Source of the DNA: Apus apus
Lineage: Eukaryota; Chordata; Aves; Apodiformes; Apodidae
Assembly (NCBI RefSeq): GCF_020740795.1
Contig: NC_067285.1
Location: 96,245,152-96,309,151, forward strand
Length of the DNA stretch: 64,000 bases
Direction of reading: 5' to 3'
Each line of letters starts with the position of its first letter. Position 1 is the first letter of the stretch. This document shows positions 24,101-34,741 of this stretch, in pieces. The notes under the pieces are model-generated. The model was given only the letters and a program-made list of their open reading frames with translations. It was not told where the DNA came from and did not search any database. The position numbers were made by a program, and so were the translations under genes.

Positions 24101-27100
24101 TCCTGCTGGATGTTTGTGTCACATGCTGTTCCTCGTGCTGCCTGGTACCTGCATCCTTCCTTGCCATCCACCCAAGGAAAGGGCAAGAGGGAACGTGAGC
24201 AGAGGTACCGAGACTTCCCCACCTGTAAGTCTGAAGGAGCTGCCCAGGAACCTGCTGAAATAACTTAAAGCACCGGTGATGCAAATAATAATGTTAGCTG
24301 AAGTATTTTAAAATACTTTATTTTTTTTATTTTCCCTAGATTCATTGAAGGAAACAAAATTGAAACCATTTCAAGAAATGCGTTTCGTGGCCTTCGAGAC
24401 CTGACTCACCTGTAAGTTACAGAGTAATTTGTACCTGAATAAACCTCTTCTGGGGGACCACTGTTTTTCCTGCTGCAGAGAAAACCTCTCTTTCCCTCTG
24501 TGCATCAGCTTCCTCCTGCTGTCAACCACGTGCCTTCCACAAATTAAAAACTGGCCTTAAATACGTGCCTGCTCTGCAGCCCTGCGGCCTGTTGGGCTGC
24601 CTGCGCACACCGGCAGCTCTGACCCACGGACGCTGCACCGACACACAACGTGCTCCTGTTTCTTCTCAGTGTGCTCAGTGATTGCTTGGTGTGTTACACT
24701 GGCACCTGAGCAATAAAAAAGCTTTATGTATTTTTACTTTTACATGAGCTTCAAGCAATCTCCATTCTTGAATTAGAATAATTCCTCATAACTGTTAACA
24801 ATGCCAGTGGCTGGACTGTACCAGATAATGAATAACCTGTAAGTGAGCTCAGACATAATTAGAGTCAGCCAGACAAGAGACAGCAATGATACTAAGCTCT
24901 CTAACTTTCTTTTCTAGTTCTTTGGCCAATAACCATCTCAAAGCTCTGCCAAGGGATGTCTTCAGTGATTTAGATTCTTTAATTGAACTGTAAGTAATGA
25001 GAATCTTTCTATTGACTGCCTGCTTCTGTCACTCTGATACTCCTGAGTTTTATGTTCTGGGTTTGTGTGGAGCTGTGTCCGATACCTGCACAGAAAAGAA
25101 ATGTGCATTTTATTGTTCTAGCTTTTCTCATTTTAAAATTGTTGACTTGGTAGATTCGTCTAAAATAACTGCTATTTCTCAAATGACTGTTGCTTCTCAT
25201 GATGCTGTATGTAGTTTGCTTTATTGTACTTTTTTCTGGTGTTTCATATAAATTATCTTTGTAGTGAAAGGGAGACAATTAATTTAAAAACTACAGTTTC
25301 TCTAAATATCTTTCCTGTTGTTGTTGTTGCATGTATTCTCTGAGATTATTTAAGTAAAAGCCATTAATTAAAAAAAAAAAGCTTTTTTTTCTTTGCTTGT
25401 GTGCAGTTGTAGCACATTGCTGATTTACTGCCAGTCGTTTCTTGTATAACTGACCTGCTAGTCCTATTTTTGGCTTGGCTTTGCCAAACAGCAAAGTGTA
25501 ACTGTAAGCCACAAAAATTGCCAAGGGATCGACCAGGTACAGTTTTGAAATTGTGCATATATTAGTAGGGCGTAGTTAAATTGACTCCACATTAGCAGTG
25601 ACTCTAAAAATACAAGCCTTACACCTGTATTTTAATGTAACACAGATATTATACCAGCAAGGCCAGTGGTACTGGAGTTGTTTAGTTAAGAAATGCGATT
25701 TATCTGTGTCAGCAGTAGGTGGTGGGATGGAGGTTTGCAGCAGAAGACCAGACTGTCAGCATTTCTTATGTTACAGTCCTAATCCTTTGAAACCTTATAA
25801 ACATGAGTGACTTTACATGTGAATCAAAGTGCTCTATTGCCACCATTACATGTGAGCATATTTCCTAGATTGAAACAGTTTTTCCAAGGGCAATGCTCAG
25901 TGAAGGAGAGTCAATAGTAAGAGTCCAAGTAAAGAAGCCTAAGAAACTTCCCTGTTCTCAGTTCAGAAGCAATTCGAGGCCACTCAGATATTTTTAAATT
26001 CAGCATGTCAAGGTGATAACAGTTCTGTAGTATTCATATTGCTATCAGTCTTTTCAAATATGTTTATTTCTGTGTGTTTTTTTAGAGATTTAAGGGGAAA
26101 TAAATTTGAGTGTGACTGCAAAGCCAAGTGGTTGTTTTTGTGGTTAAAGATGACAAATTCCACTGTTTCTGATGTCCTGTGTATTGGTCCAGCAGAATAT
26201 CAGGATAAGAAGTTAAATGATGTGACAAGTTTTGATTATGAATGCACCACTACAGGTATTCAGAATGTATATTTCTAAGCACACTACAAATGGTTAAATA
26301 TCAGAAGTTTAGACTCTACCCTTTCACTTCTGTAAGCATGACCTGGGGGGAGGAAAGGGTTACATACAGAGCACTTCTGAGTAGTAGAGCAAGCATAAAA
26401 TGTGAAAATTGCATTTTGAAGGCAAAGTAAGTACCGCGTTTTTATTTGGATTAAGGGATAATGGGAGAAGAGCTCTGACTGTTCATATTCCAAAATATTT
26501 GATTATGACTCACTTTGTGACTTAATTTCCATCACAGAATGCTTTCTATTATCTGAAATAAGGCCGTATAGTTATGGCAGATGAGCTTCCCAAAATCTCT
26601 GTATTTCACAGAAAGCAATGAAAAGAAGTTCAAATAATGTGGCTATATCTGTTATCTTTATTCAATAGGCCAGGATTTAATAGCATCAAATGTAGCAGCA
26701 ATACTGCCAGCAGTTCCTCATGGAACTCCATTAAGTTGGAGAGAAATGTCCAATAATATTCTGACTACTGTCTTGTTTAGCATCTTGATTTTTATTTTAG
26801 GTAATATAAAGCATGCTGAAGGAAGTGAAGAGAAACTTGCATGTGGTTATGCTTTTATTTTATGACCGAACAGCCGCAGTTACCTATCTCTAAATGTAGT
26901 CACATCATATAACTGAGAGTACGAGCTGCAAGTTTTGTTTTTCATCTTTCATGGATACAATGTCAGCACTCTGCCTTCTTTCTGTACCATAATATCAGAG
27001 GTGTTCAAGTTCTCATCTGTCATCAAGCCAGTCATAACTATTAAAAGGCAATAGAAAAGTTGATTACTAGGAATGTAAAAGAAAGTTTCAGGACAAGATG

Positions 27101-30100
27101 TGAAAGGTAATCCAAGGGCAGTATACGAACGACAAGAGAATTTACTCAGAAGAGCAGCTGAGGTAAAGCATGATCATCTGTTACATAAAAGGATGTCAGA
27201 AACAGGAGAGCAGTGTAGCTTAGAACGGTATCAAAGTTAAGTTCCTCTGTCTGCAAATCCACAGAAATGCAAAAGTACCAAGTAAAAGCAGGCTTCATTT
27301 CATCTCAATCTGATGTAAGCAATTGCACAGTACTAACAGTGTGTGAGAACAAGCTCTGCCTACCTGGTCCTGAGGCCTGTATTGACCTACCCGCTCTCTG
27401 TCATCTCTTGGTTATCTAGAAAGCTAACTATAAAGTTGCTACAGGCAAAATTCACCCTTTGTCAGCTGTAAGTGAAACTACACCAAGCATAAATCTAATT
27501 TCATAGGCTGTAGAGTTTGCTGGGAAGCTAAGACGTTACATGGTACAAGCATTGCCCAGCTGAGTGTTTGTTCAAATGCCATCAGAGAAGTGCTCTTTGA
27601 GCACAGCATGTAGCTTTAATAGACTTTTCTGATGGTAAAGGACATTTCCAAAGCAGTCATTCTCTGCCTGTTGTGAGGGAAGGCTATGTGCCTCACCTCC
27701 CTGGCTGGGGGGCAGGTGGCAGCAGGCTTCCCAGAGCTCCAGTGCATAGAGAAGGTGAAGGGTGCAGAAACACTGGAGCTTTGGCATCCTTAGAGAGTGT
27801 CTGAGAGGGACAAACTGTATCTCGAAATGACCTATAAGAGACAAACCAGTGATGAGTAGAAATCCAAATCTTCAGAAATGTATCACCCTTGAGATGGCAT
27901 CATGTCTCCTGCATTGAGCTGCAAGCTGCCTTGCTCAAGCTGTAATGCTCTGGTGGCCTTGGTGATCTGTGGCATCAGGCCACAGCTGCTTTTTCCTCTG
28001 CCATTGCCTTCCCCAGATCCAAAGGGATCCAAAGGGAGAGTAAATATGCCCGTGTTCATTCCTTGAGGATTGATGAGTCACAGGCTTAGGTTTATACCAT
28101 GTTCTGAAGTAAAGCAGTATACCCTTTCATTCATATTAGTCTTTAGTATCACTGAATGATTTGGGTTGGATCTTCTAGTTCCAACCCATCTAGTGTTCTA
28201 TTTCTGTCTTTTGCTAATTGTGATCAGACTTCCCATCACTTGTGGTCACTGGTACTCTCTCTCTGTTGAGCATGACTGGATGTAGGATGTGGTAACAAAG
28301 CAGTTTGCTTGGTAAAATGTGCATCTTGGGGTGGCTTTATCAGTTCATTGCATCCACTGAAATGCTACAATGGTAACAGGAGGAGAGATGGGAAGACGTG
28401 CTGCCGAATTAAAAAAAAAAAAATGCCAAAGAACAAAATGGTCCTGTTGCTTCTTCACAGAATAAGCAGTTCACAGTATCAGTGATCTGCACTTTTAACT
28501 CTTTTTATGATAGTACCTCTCTGGTCTTTGCCTAAAGCTGCAGGGATCATCTCACTGAGCTTTGAAGCTTGGTTTTCCCTTTCTTTACCTAGCTGGGATT
28601 ATCTTCTGGAGGTGGTCCTCCTCTCTTTCCCTGCTGGATTGAAGGAAAGTAGTTTGCAAATTAAGTTACTTGCTTCATACTTGCTCCTGTGCTGCAGATC
28701 CTGTGCCAGTGTGGGTTGGCTAATGCTCCCTCTTAGCATCCCCAGATAGCCTCACCTGATCAAAAGTCTCCACTGTGGGGAAGAAGACACATGAAGAGAG
28801 AGGGACTCAGTCACAGGATGCAGTTTAGGAGCTGCTGTCCAAACAGATCATCGCTCCTCTTTCTCTTGAGTGTCCTCCAGCATTCCCCACACTCTCCCTG
28901 AGCTCTGCCAGCATCAGAGCTTCTGTGTGCTGGGATCAGCCAGAGTGAGGGCTGCCAGGAGGGGAATCAGCCCAGCAATAAAGGTGTTGGGTCCTTCATC
29001 CACAATGGCTCGTGCCAGTTCAACAGCCAAAGTACCAGAGGCAGAGCGGAGGACTAGAGGACAGGGGAACCACCCCAGCCCTCAGCCTGCAGAAGACAGT
29101 GTTAAAACCATGTGTCTTGGGACAGAGAGAGTAAAACTGTGCATCAGTGTGAGAAGGAGAGAGTGACAGCCTGTGCAGCCAGTGGGAGGGGTGGGGATGG
29201 GGGAAGTGAAGGCCATGTCCTCTCTCATGCAGGCTGATCCAGCTTAAAAGGGAAAAATGTTGGGAAGCACTCCACCCCCAGTCCTGTATTTACTGTACAA
29301 ACTCTTTCTAGCATTAAAGCAAGGTATGTGGACCTCCTTGTAAAACTAAATCAAGCCCCCAAGACCTAAATTTTTTTCAAGCCAGATGTGGCAGTGTCTC
29401 TTCTGTGAAGCCCTGTTCCACATTAGCATCTGGTATTTCCAACTGGTGCTAAAAACAACGTTTTTTGCTTTTTACTGAGTATGACTGATTTTGTTACCCA
29501 TTTCTACTCATCCAGTGACATAAAGAGTCCAATTACAGGGACACATAAAAATAGCTGTGTTAATGCTGAATCATTTCTAAATGAGCAGTAGCTTGTAACA
29601 CACAGGCTGGTTTGTTTTAATTCACAGATTCCCTCATGGTGTTTCACAACTGTTCAGATTTCAAGGGATGTCTTTTTCAGCATTTGTTTTGTTGTGTTTT
29701 TTTTTCTCAAGATTTAAAAAACAGTTTTATTTTCTGTGACTGTATCTGCTATTGTTCCATCCTCGGCTACCTATCATGATTTATCACTTACTTCTACTTT
29801 CTGCGTAGTAAGTGTCAGTTTTCTCCAGTCCTTTCATTTTCCCAGTGAGAATGAAGATAACTTTCTTGTTTTCCTACCAGCATTTATGAATCAAACCCAA
29901 ACTCTTATTATAATAGTCCTTGGAAGAATGGAAACTGTAATTTCTTTCGCAGCTGTAGAATCTGCCCTGTTTGTTTAATGGTAGTCATCTGTCTTTATTC
30001 TCCAGAAGTGTAACTCCTCAAGGGCATAGCTTTCGAGCACGCGGAGACAGAGACTTCTCCATTCAGAAACAATTATTTCATAATGCACCAAAATGAGGAA

Positions 30101-33100
30101 CTCGAGTGAGGACTTAATTACCATTTCACCAAAATCGCTGGATGCTCAGGCCCTTCCAGCATAGGAGCGCATGGTGAAGGCATGGAGCAAATGGAGCTGG
30201 AAACAGAGCACTGAGTGCTTCCACAGAGAAGTGCCGTCGCAGTGGAAGATGCATTTCTTTTTCTGTATATCTATATCCACACATCACTTCAGCACAGGCC
30301 TTCTCCCACGTTCTAGACCCAAGGCCTGGCATTTCTTTTGCATCTCTGCTACACTGGTTTCTTTTTCTCGTAGTAATGACCTTGCCTGCCTGTCAGGCCG
30401 AAGATCAAATTCAGACCCAAGCCATCCCAGGTCAAACCCAAGTCACTTTGCCCTATATTGGCTCTGTGCTGACTGCTGCCTTAGCCCAGAGTGAATTTTA
30501 GAGTTAAATTGACAAAGGCACTTTAGATTTTGAGAAGAAATCTTGACTTTTGGAATTACATTCCTAGTCTTCACAGATTGCTCCAACTCCTCAGTCTTAC
30601 TTTCTAGAATAAGTTTTCCACTGGTAGTAATTTGCAGGCTGGTTGTATTTTATGCCTAAACTACTTTACAATGCCCCATAAAATGTTATGTTAACTGAGT
30701 TTTTGATTACACCATGTTGTCTACGGACTAGCTTGAAATGGGGTTATCCCCAGGCTAACTTCAGACACCATTTCACTTTCTGCCTGGTTTAGCATAACAC
30801 AAATTGCTAGTGATTAAATTTGCGTGTCTTAAGAAGCTATTGGACTTCAGCTGGAAGTTGGTATCTCTCAGCTTGAACGAGATTCTAGCAAGGCCATTTC
30901 ACTTGATGGGAAAACAACTCCCAGCTGAAGGGAAAGAGACTTAGCTGTCAATATCCTCATTTAATTGATACCAGCCAGCCTAACTGGAAAATCTGATTTC
31001 TGCTACTATTTACCTACTTGATCTCCTTGGCAACTGTATTTCCAGAGGACAGTTTATGATGCCCCAAGCAGGAGATGGTTTCCCTTGTTGCTGCATGCCT
31101 GACTTGAGCACTGACATTTCCATGCTAGTGTTATACAAAATCCAGAGTATTTCACTCATTTTTCAGTGTAGATCATTATAATCAGCCGTCACTTACCCTG
31201 TGTTTCCAGAAAGGATGTATCCTAACTGTTGTAAATGTATGTTTCTAGATTTTGTTGTTCACCAGATTTTGCCCTACCAGTCCGTTTCAGTGGATACTTT
31301 CAACTCAAAGAATGATGTGTTTGTAGCCATTGCACAGCCCAGCATGGAGAACTGCATGGTGCTGGAGTGGGACCACATTGAAATGAATTTCAGGAGTTAT
31401 GACAATATCACAGGTATATGAATACTGGAATTCCAGTTGTTGATGAACTGTTGGCATTTCACAAGGATGAGATTCATAGGTGGGAGCAGCTGGTGGGTTT
31501 TGTCCCAAATCTCTGTTGAATTTGGCAGATCAAACTGTGTAATGTTTTGACATAAGTGACTTCATGGAGTAGTACATCTTGTTAGTACATGCATATTTAA
31601 CCTCGCTGTAGCACACAAACTAGGCTTTTTTTTTTTGTCTGATCCTGTGTTCTGAAGGCACAAACACTTGCTGTCAGTGTCATGTTGTGGCCCAACTTAG
31701 CACTCACTACCTGGATTACATTGCAAGTTAAAGTGTAAGTTGAAGGAGCCCTTGCTCTTGCCAAATTGCCTGCAAAAGAGTATAAAAATACTGTACTGCA
31801 TGTAGAAGGAAATAAGTCTGAAGGATGTTTCTAGGGTGTGTTTCACAGCTGAAGATGACACAGAAATATTAAAACCATAGTTGTAACCTAAAGAGATGTG
31901 CCATAGAGCTTTCATGTTTACTTTCCATTTACAAACATGCTGAATTAGCTTGCTGGCCAGATTACTCATCAAACAAAAACCCCATGTGGAAACCAGGGGA
32001 TTTTCTATGCTAACAACTGTTCTGTCCCTGATGGACACTCCTGGTGCTCAGTCACACCATGAGAGCAGAGACAGTTTTCAGAGCTGTTATATGCTTCCTG
32101 CTTTCCCAGCTACTTCAAGCTACTGGTTCTAAATTTATCTGTGGAGCACCCTGTTCTTTGCTACATGTGATGGATTATTTTTTACCTTGCATTTTGGGAA
32201 ACAAAGAGGATTCTGCATTCTCATTTGGTGTTGAAGTCCACAAAGGCTGCAAGCACCTACCTCCTCAGATGAGCTCTGTGTGTGTCACTAATGAAAGTTT
32301 ACCAGATGCTACTCCTCCATCAAGAAATTTTGGATATGAAAATTTTTGCTTTTTTAGGTTTCATAGTGGTTTAGATTAGAGGGAAATATGTACCAGTGGA
32401 TGTAAATTGAGAAGTTGATGTCTAGAAGAGCTCTGGAAATGAAGTTGAGAGTTTGGGTCATTTCCAAAGACAGCTGTCTTCTGGATGTATTTCACCTTCC
32501 TGTGAATTCCATGGTTAGGAGACAGTTCTGCTGGGGTCTTGTGTCCTAGCTCCACACCCTGCCTACATGCCCAGACTTGTTTCGTGAACAGCCATCCTGT
32601 GTTCCTGGAAGGCCTGAGCTTGAATTCTGGATTCTGAAATGTACGTGAGTGAGAGACGTTTGCCAGGGGACACAGGCACAGAAAGAGCCTCTTGCACAGC
32701 CTAAGGAGTGTTTTGTAGAGCTCAGGAGCCAGCTATGGGCTCAATGGGGAGTTTCATTACTAACTGTGCTTGGCATCTGAATGCCTGAGTTTAGCCCTCA
32801 TGGGCTCATGGAGCTGAGCTAGTTGTCAAGATTGCCTTTACAGTCAACATCCAGGCATTACTGTCCTCTGCAACAGGAGGCATCCACAGGCCAGATGAAA
32901 TCTCTTCCAGAGTGCTTTTTGACTAAATTAGACCAGAAAGAGGCTGGATGATCAGCTCAAGCAATCACGTGTACGCTGCAGATACCTTTTGGTACTTGAG
33001 ATGAATCTCACCCCTCCTACACCAGAAGGGTGGTAGATGATCCCAGGCTGGCTGTGAAACAACTACGGGTAGGGGAGCAGCAGAGGTGCCAGGGTGAGTC

Positions 33101-34741
33101 TCCTGTAGTGACTGTGACCCAGCACGCACAGGGGAGGCTTTGCAGTTACAGTTCTACTTAAGCTATGTGCTTCAGAGAGGAATTCCTCCCTTCTTCCAAC
33201 AAAACATTGCATAAATAGTCTGGTTGCTATTTTTTTAATGTCTTTCTTGTATAGTGACTTGACATTCTCAAAATGGACCATAAACCGATCTGATATAATC
33301 TGGTAACTGCAATATTCCTAAATATTTCTAGTTTAACATAATCTAAAGAACACTTAACAGAAACAACAGATTTATCTTTTTTATCCTGCTGTCAGGTGAT
33401 ACATCCACAAGATATATCAATATTTCTATTTACAGTAGCAAAAAGCTGACTCTGGCCCTTTCGGAGCAAGAAAAATAGACTGTATTTCATTTTTCTAGTT
33501 AAGCTGGAAAGACAGATGGTCCAGGAGTAAGAGAATTTCAGATTCCTGCTGAGTCATAACAGCTCTTGCTATTTTTGAATAATAAAGTTTGGCTTAAATA
33601 ATTGGTTTGTATATTATGGGGCATGTGTTTGAACATATAGAGAAAGAAAAAGTATTTCAGATTAAAAGGAATGAACATTTTAGGGTCTATCATACTTGCA
33701 CACCTTGAGGGGTGTGTAATTTCCGACATTTGAAGTCATCTTGCCAGTTATTGGGGGGAAAAAAGCATGAAAAGCAGCTCTGATGGCATGTAGCAGAAGA
33801 CAAGATTAAAATATGGTTCAGACTTTTTAAAAAAGGAGGGGTGATTTGATAATCTCTCTGTGGTTTAAAGAGTACTTTGTAATATATGTGCTTTTATTTT
33901 TTTCTTTTTCCTTTGGGCAATAGGTCAGTCCATAGTGGGATGTAAAGCCATTCTTGTTGGTGAGCAAGTCTTTGTGGTGGTGGCACAGCTCTTTGGTGGC
34001 TCACACATTTACAAGTATGATGAAAGCTGGACAAAGTTTGTCAAATTCCAGGACATCGAAGTATCTCGCATTTCCAAGCCAAATGATATTGAGTTTTTTG
34101 AGATAGACAGTGAAATGTTTTTTGTCATAGCAGATAGTTCTAAAGCAGGTTTGTCAACAGTGTACAAGTGGAATAACAAAGGATTTTACTCATACCAGTC
34201 CCTTCACGAGTGGTTCAGGGACACCGATGCTGAGTTTCTTGATATAGATGGGAAATCACATTTAATCCTCTCTAGCCGCTCGCAGGTTCCTATCATACTG
34301 CAGTGGAACAAGAGTTCCAAAAAGTTTGTCCCACACAGTGAAATCCCCAGCATGGAAGATGTCTTGTCTGTGAAGAGTTTCAGGATGCAAGACAACCTGT
34401 ACCTCACGCTGACAAGATACATTGGTGACTCCAGAGTTATGAAATGGAATAGCAAACAGTTTGTGGAGATACAGGCTCTTCCATCCCGAGGAGCCATGAC
34501 GCTGCAGCCTTTCTCCTTCAAGAACAACTACTACCTAGCCTTGGGCAGTGACTATACCTTTTCCCAGATTTACCAGTGGGATGGTGAAAAGAAGATCTTC
34601 AGATTATTTAAAGAAATCTATGTGCAAGCACCACGGTCTTTCACAGCTGTGTCAACCGATCGAAGAGATTTTTTCTTTGCCTCTAGTTTTAAAGGAAACA
34701 CTCAGATATTTGAACATATCATCATCGACTTGAGTTTATGA
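17972..34741 (+). CDS. LGI2: Leucine-rich repeat LGI family member 2 (8 coding exons)
   Basis: Spliced coding sequence of 1,632 nt, giving 543 residues; human LGI2 is about 545. Exons: 17972-18162, 18295-18366, 21036-21107, 24340-24411, 24918-24989, 26086-26255, 31249-31413, 33924-34741. All introns are GT-AG and the frame stays open. LGI proteins are secreted neuronal glycoproteins whose EPTP propeller binds ADAM22/ADAM23-type synaptic receptors. Domains: signal peptide about 1-27; LRR N-cap with C34, C38, C40, C47; LRRs 64-165; LRR C-cap with C169, C171, C192, C213; EPTP propeller from about 219 to the end, with the expected C252/C278 pair. N-glycosylation sequons are N68, N184, N269 and N400. 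LGI2 is preferred over its paralogues because of its near-identity to remembered LGI2 sequence across exons 6-8 and the C-terminal IIIDLSL. A truncating LGI2 mutation causes juvenile epilepsy in dogs (established knowledge). ATG 17972 is chosen for its strong Kozak context and the signal peptide that follows. Confidence 0.96.
18163..18294 (+). other. LGI2 intron 1 (132 bp)
   Basis: A very short intron with a GTGAGTGC donor and a T-rich TTTTTTTTCCAG acceptor. Its middle (about 18206-18250) is a G/GT-rich tract containing (TG)n runs. Confidence 0.93.
18295..18366 (+). CDS. LGI2: LGI2 exon 2 (LRR)
   Basis: Exactly 72 bp, phase 2 in and out, residues 64-88. Encodes SLVNGTFSEVKDRMF and HLPSLQLL, including the N68 sequon. 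The donor is GTAAGT. Confidence 0.97.
18367..21035 (+). other. LGI2 intron 2
   Basis: 2,669 bp. Segment 18640-19320 is moderately GC-rich and open on both strands (up to about 200 codons), but has no domain and lies wholly inside the intron. The rest is AT-rich. Acceptor TTTTTCAG at 21035. Confidence 0.9.
21036..21107 (+). CDS. LGI2: LGI2 exon 3 (LRR)
   Basis: 72 bp, phase 2 to 2, residues 88-112. It encodes an LLLNSNSF repeat core followed by DDAFAGLFHLEYL, the standard LRR spacing. The donor is GTAAGT. Confidence 0.97.
21108..24339 (+). other. LGI2 intron 3
   Basis: 3,232 bp with no coding signal. It contains an AT-rich low-complexity block (about 21590-21690) and a TA/CATA-rich simple stretch (about 22815-22850). 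Several ORFs of 60-117 codons overlap on opposite strands and are treated as chance. Confidence 0.9.
24340..24411 (+). CDS. LGI2: LGI2 exon 4 (LRR)
   Basis: 72 bp, phase 2 to 2, residues 112-136. Encodes FIEGNKIETISRNAF then GLRDLTHL. The acceptor is TTTCCCTAG and the donor GTAAGT. Confidence 0.97.
24412..24917 (+). other. LGI2 intron 4
   Basis: 506 bp with nothing else visible. Its acceptor is TTTTCTAG. Confidence 0.93.
24918..24989 (+). CDS. LGI2: LGI2 exon 5 (LRR)
   Basis: 72 bp, phase 2 to 2, residues 136-160. Encodes SLANNHLKALPRDVF then SDLDSLIEL. The donor is GTAAGT. Confidence 0.97.
24990..26085 (+). other. LGI2 intron 5
   Basis: 1,096 bp, AT-rich, with a (TTG)n run near 25317-25330 and a poly-A/poly-T stretch near 25370-25390. 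No coding signal. Confidence 0.9.
26086..26255 (+). CDS. LGI2: LGI2 exon 6 (LRR C-cap)
   Basis: 170 bp, phase 2 in and phase 1 out, residues 160-216 plus one base. It holds the end of the last LRR and the C-terminal cap with C169-x-C171, W175, W179, C192 and C213, plus the N184 sequon. The donor is G|GTATTC, weaker than the GTAAGT donors of exons 2-5. If the intron is retained, translation ends eight codons later. Confidence 0.96.
26669..26800 (+). CDS. LGI2: Candidate LGI2 cassette exon encoding a hydrophobic segment
   Basis: Seen in sequence: a 132-bp stretch after a TTCAATAG acceptor and before a TTTTAG|GTAATA donor. Exon 6 ends in phase 1. Read in that phase the segment is fully open, has a length divisible by three and also ends in phase 1, so it would join exon 7 in frame. 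It would add 44 residues between the LRR cap (CTTT) and the EPTP start (DFVVHQ). The last third is a hydrophobic run (ILTTVLFSILIFIL), long enough for most of a transmembrane helix. If the donor is not used, the frame stays open to TGA at 26863-26865, giving a truncated LRR protein with a hydrophobic tail. Inference: an alternative exon or terminal exon. It could be chance, since the pyrimidine tract is modest and I know of no described isoform. Confidence 0.35.
28150..28195 (-). mobile_element. Short CR1 tail relic, antisense
   Basis: CTGAATGATTTGGGTTGGA followed by TCTAGTTCCAACCCATCTAG resembles the reverse complement of a CR1 3' end. The copy is only about 45 bp and diverged. Confidence 0.45.
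31249..31413 (+). CDS. LGI2: LGI2 exon 7 (start of EPTP propeller)
   Basis: 165 bp, phase 1 to 1, residues 217-272. It encodes the first EPTP blade with C252 (paired in the family with C278 of exon 8) and the N269-I-T sequon. The acceptor is TTTCTAG and the donor G|GTATAT. Because the phase is 1-1, the exon can be skipped or joined to an inserted phase 1-1 exon without loss of frame. Confidence 0.96.
31414..33923 (+). other. LGI2 intron 7
   Basis: 2,510 bp with no further coding signal. An ORF at 32044-32379 has no exon context. The acceptor GGGCAATAG is at 33923. Confidence 0.9.
33924..34741 (+). CDS. LGI2: LGI2 exon 8 (EPTP propeller, C-terminus)
   Basis: 818 bp to the TGA at 34739-34741, residues 272-543. 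It contains the remaining EPTP blades, each marked by an aromatic-W/D motif: YKYDESW, YKWNNKGF, LQWNKSSKKF, MKWNSKQF and YQWDGEKK. C278 and the N400 sequon lie here. This is the most conserved part of the gene and is intact, with no frameshift. Confidence 0.98.

Larger units (their letters stand above)
26256..31248 (+). other. LGI2 intron 6
   Basis: 4,993 bp, the largest intron. It contains a candidate cassette exon (26669-26800), a short CR1 tail relic near 28150, and a poly-A run near 28409. No other gene-like sequence is seen. Confidence 0.9.
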
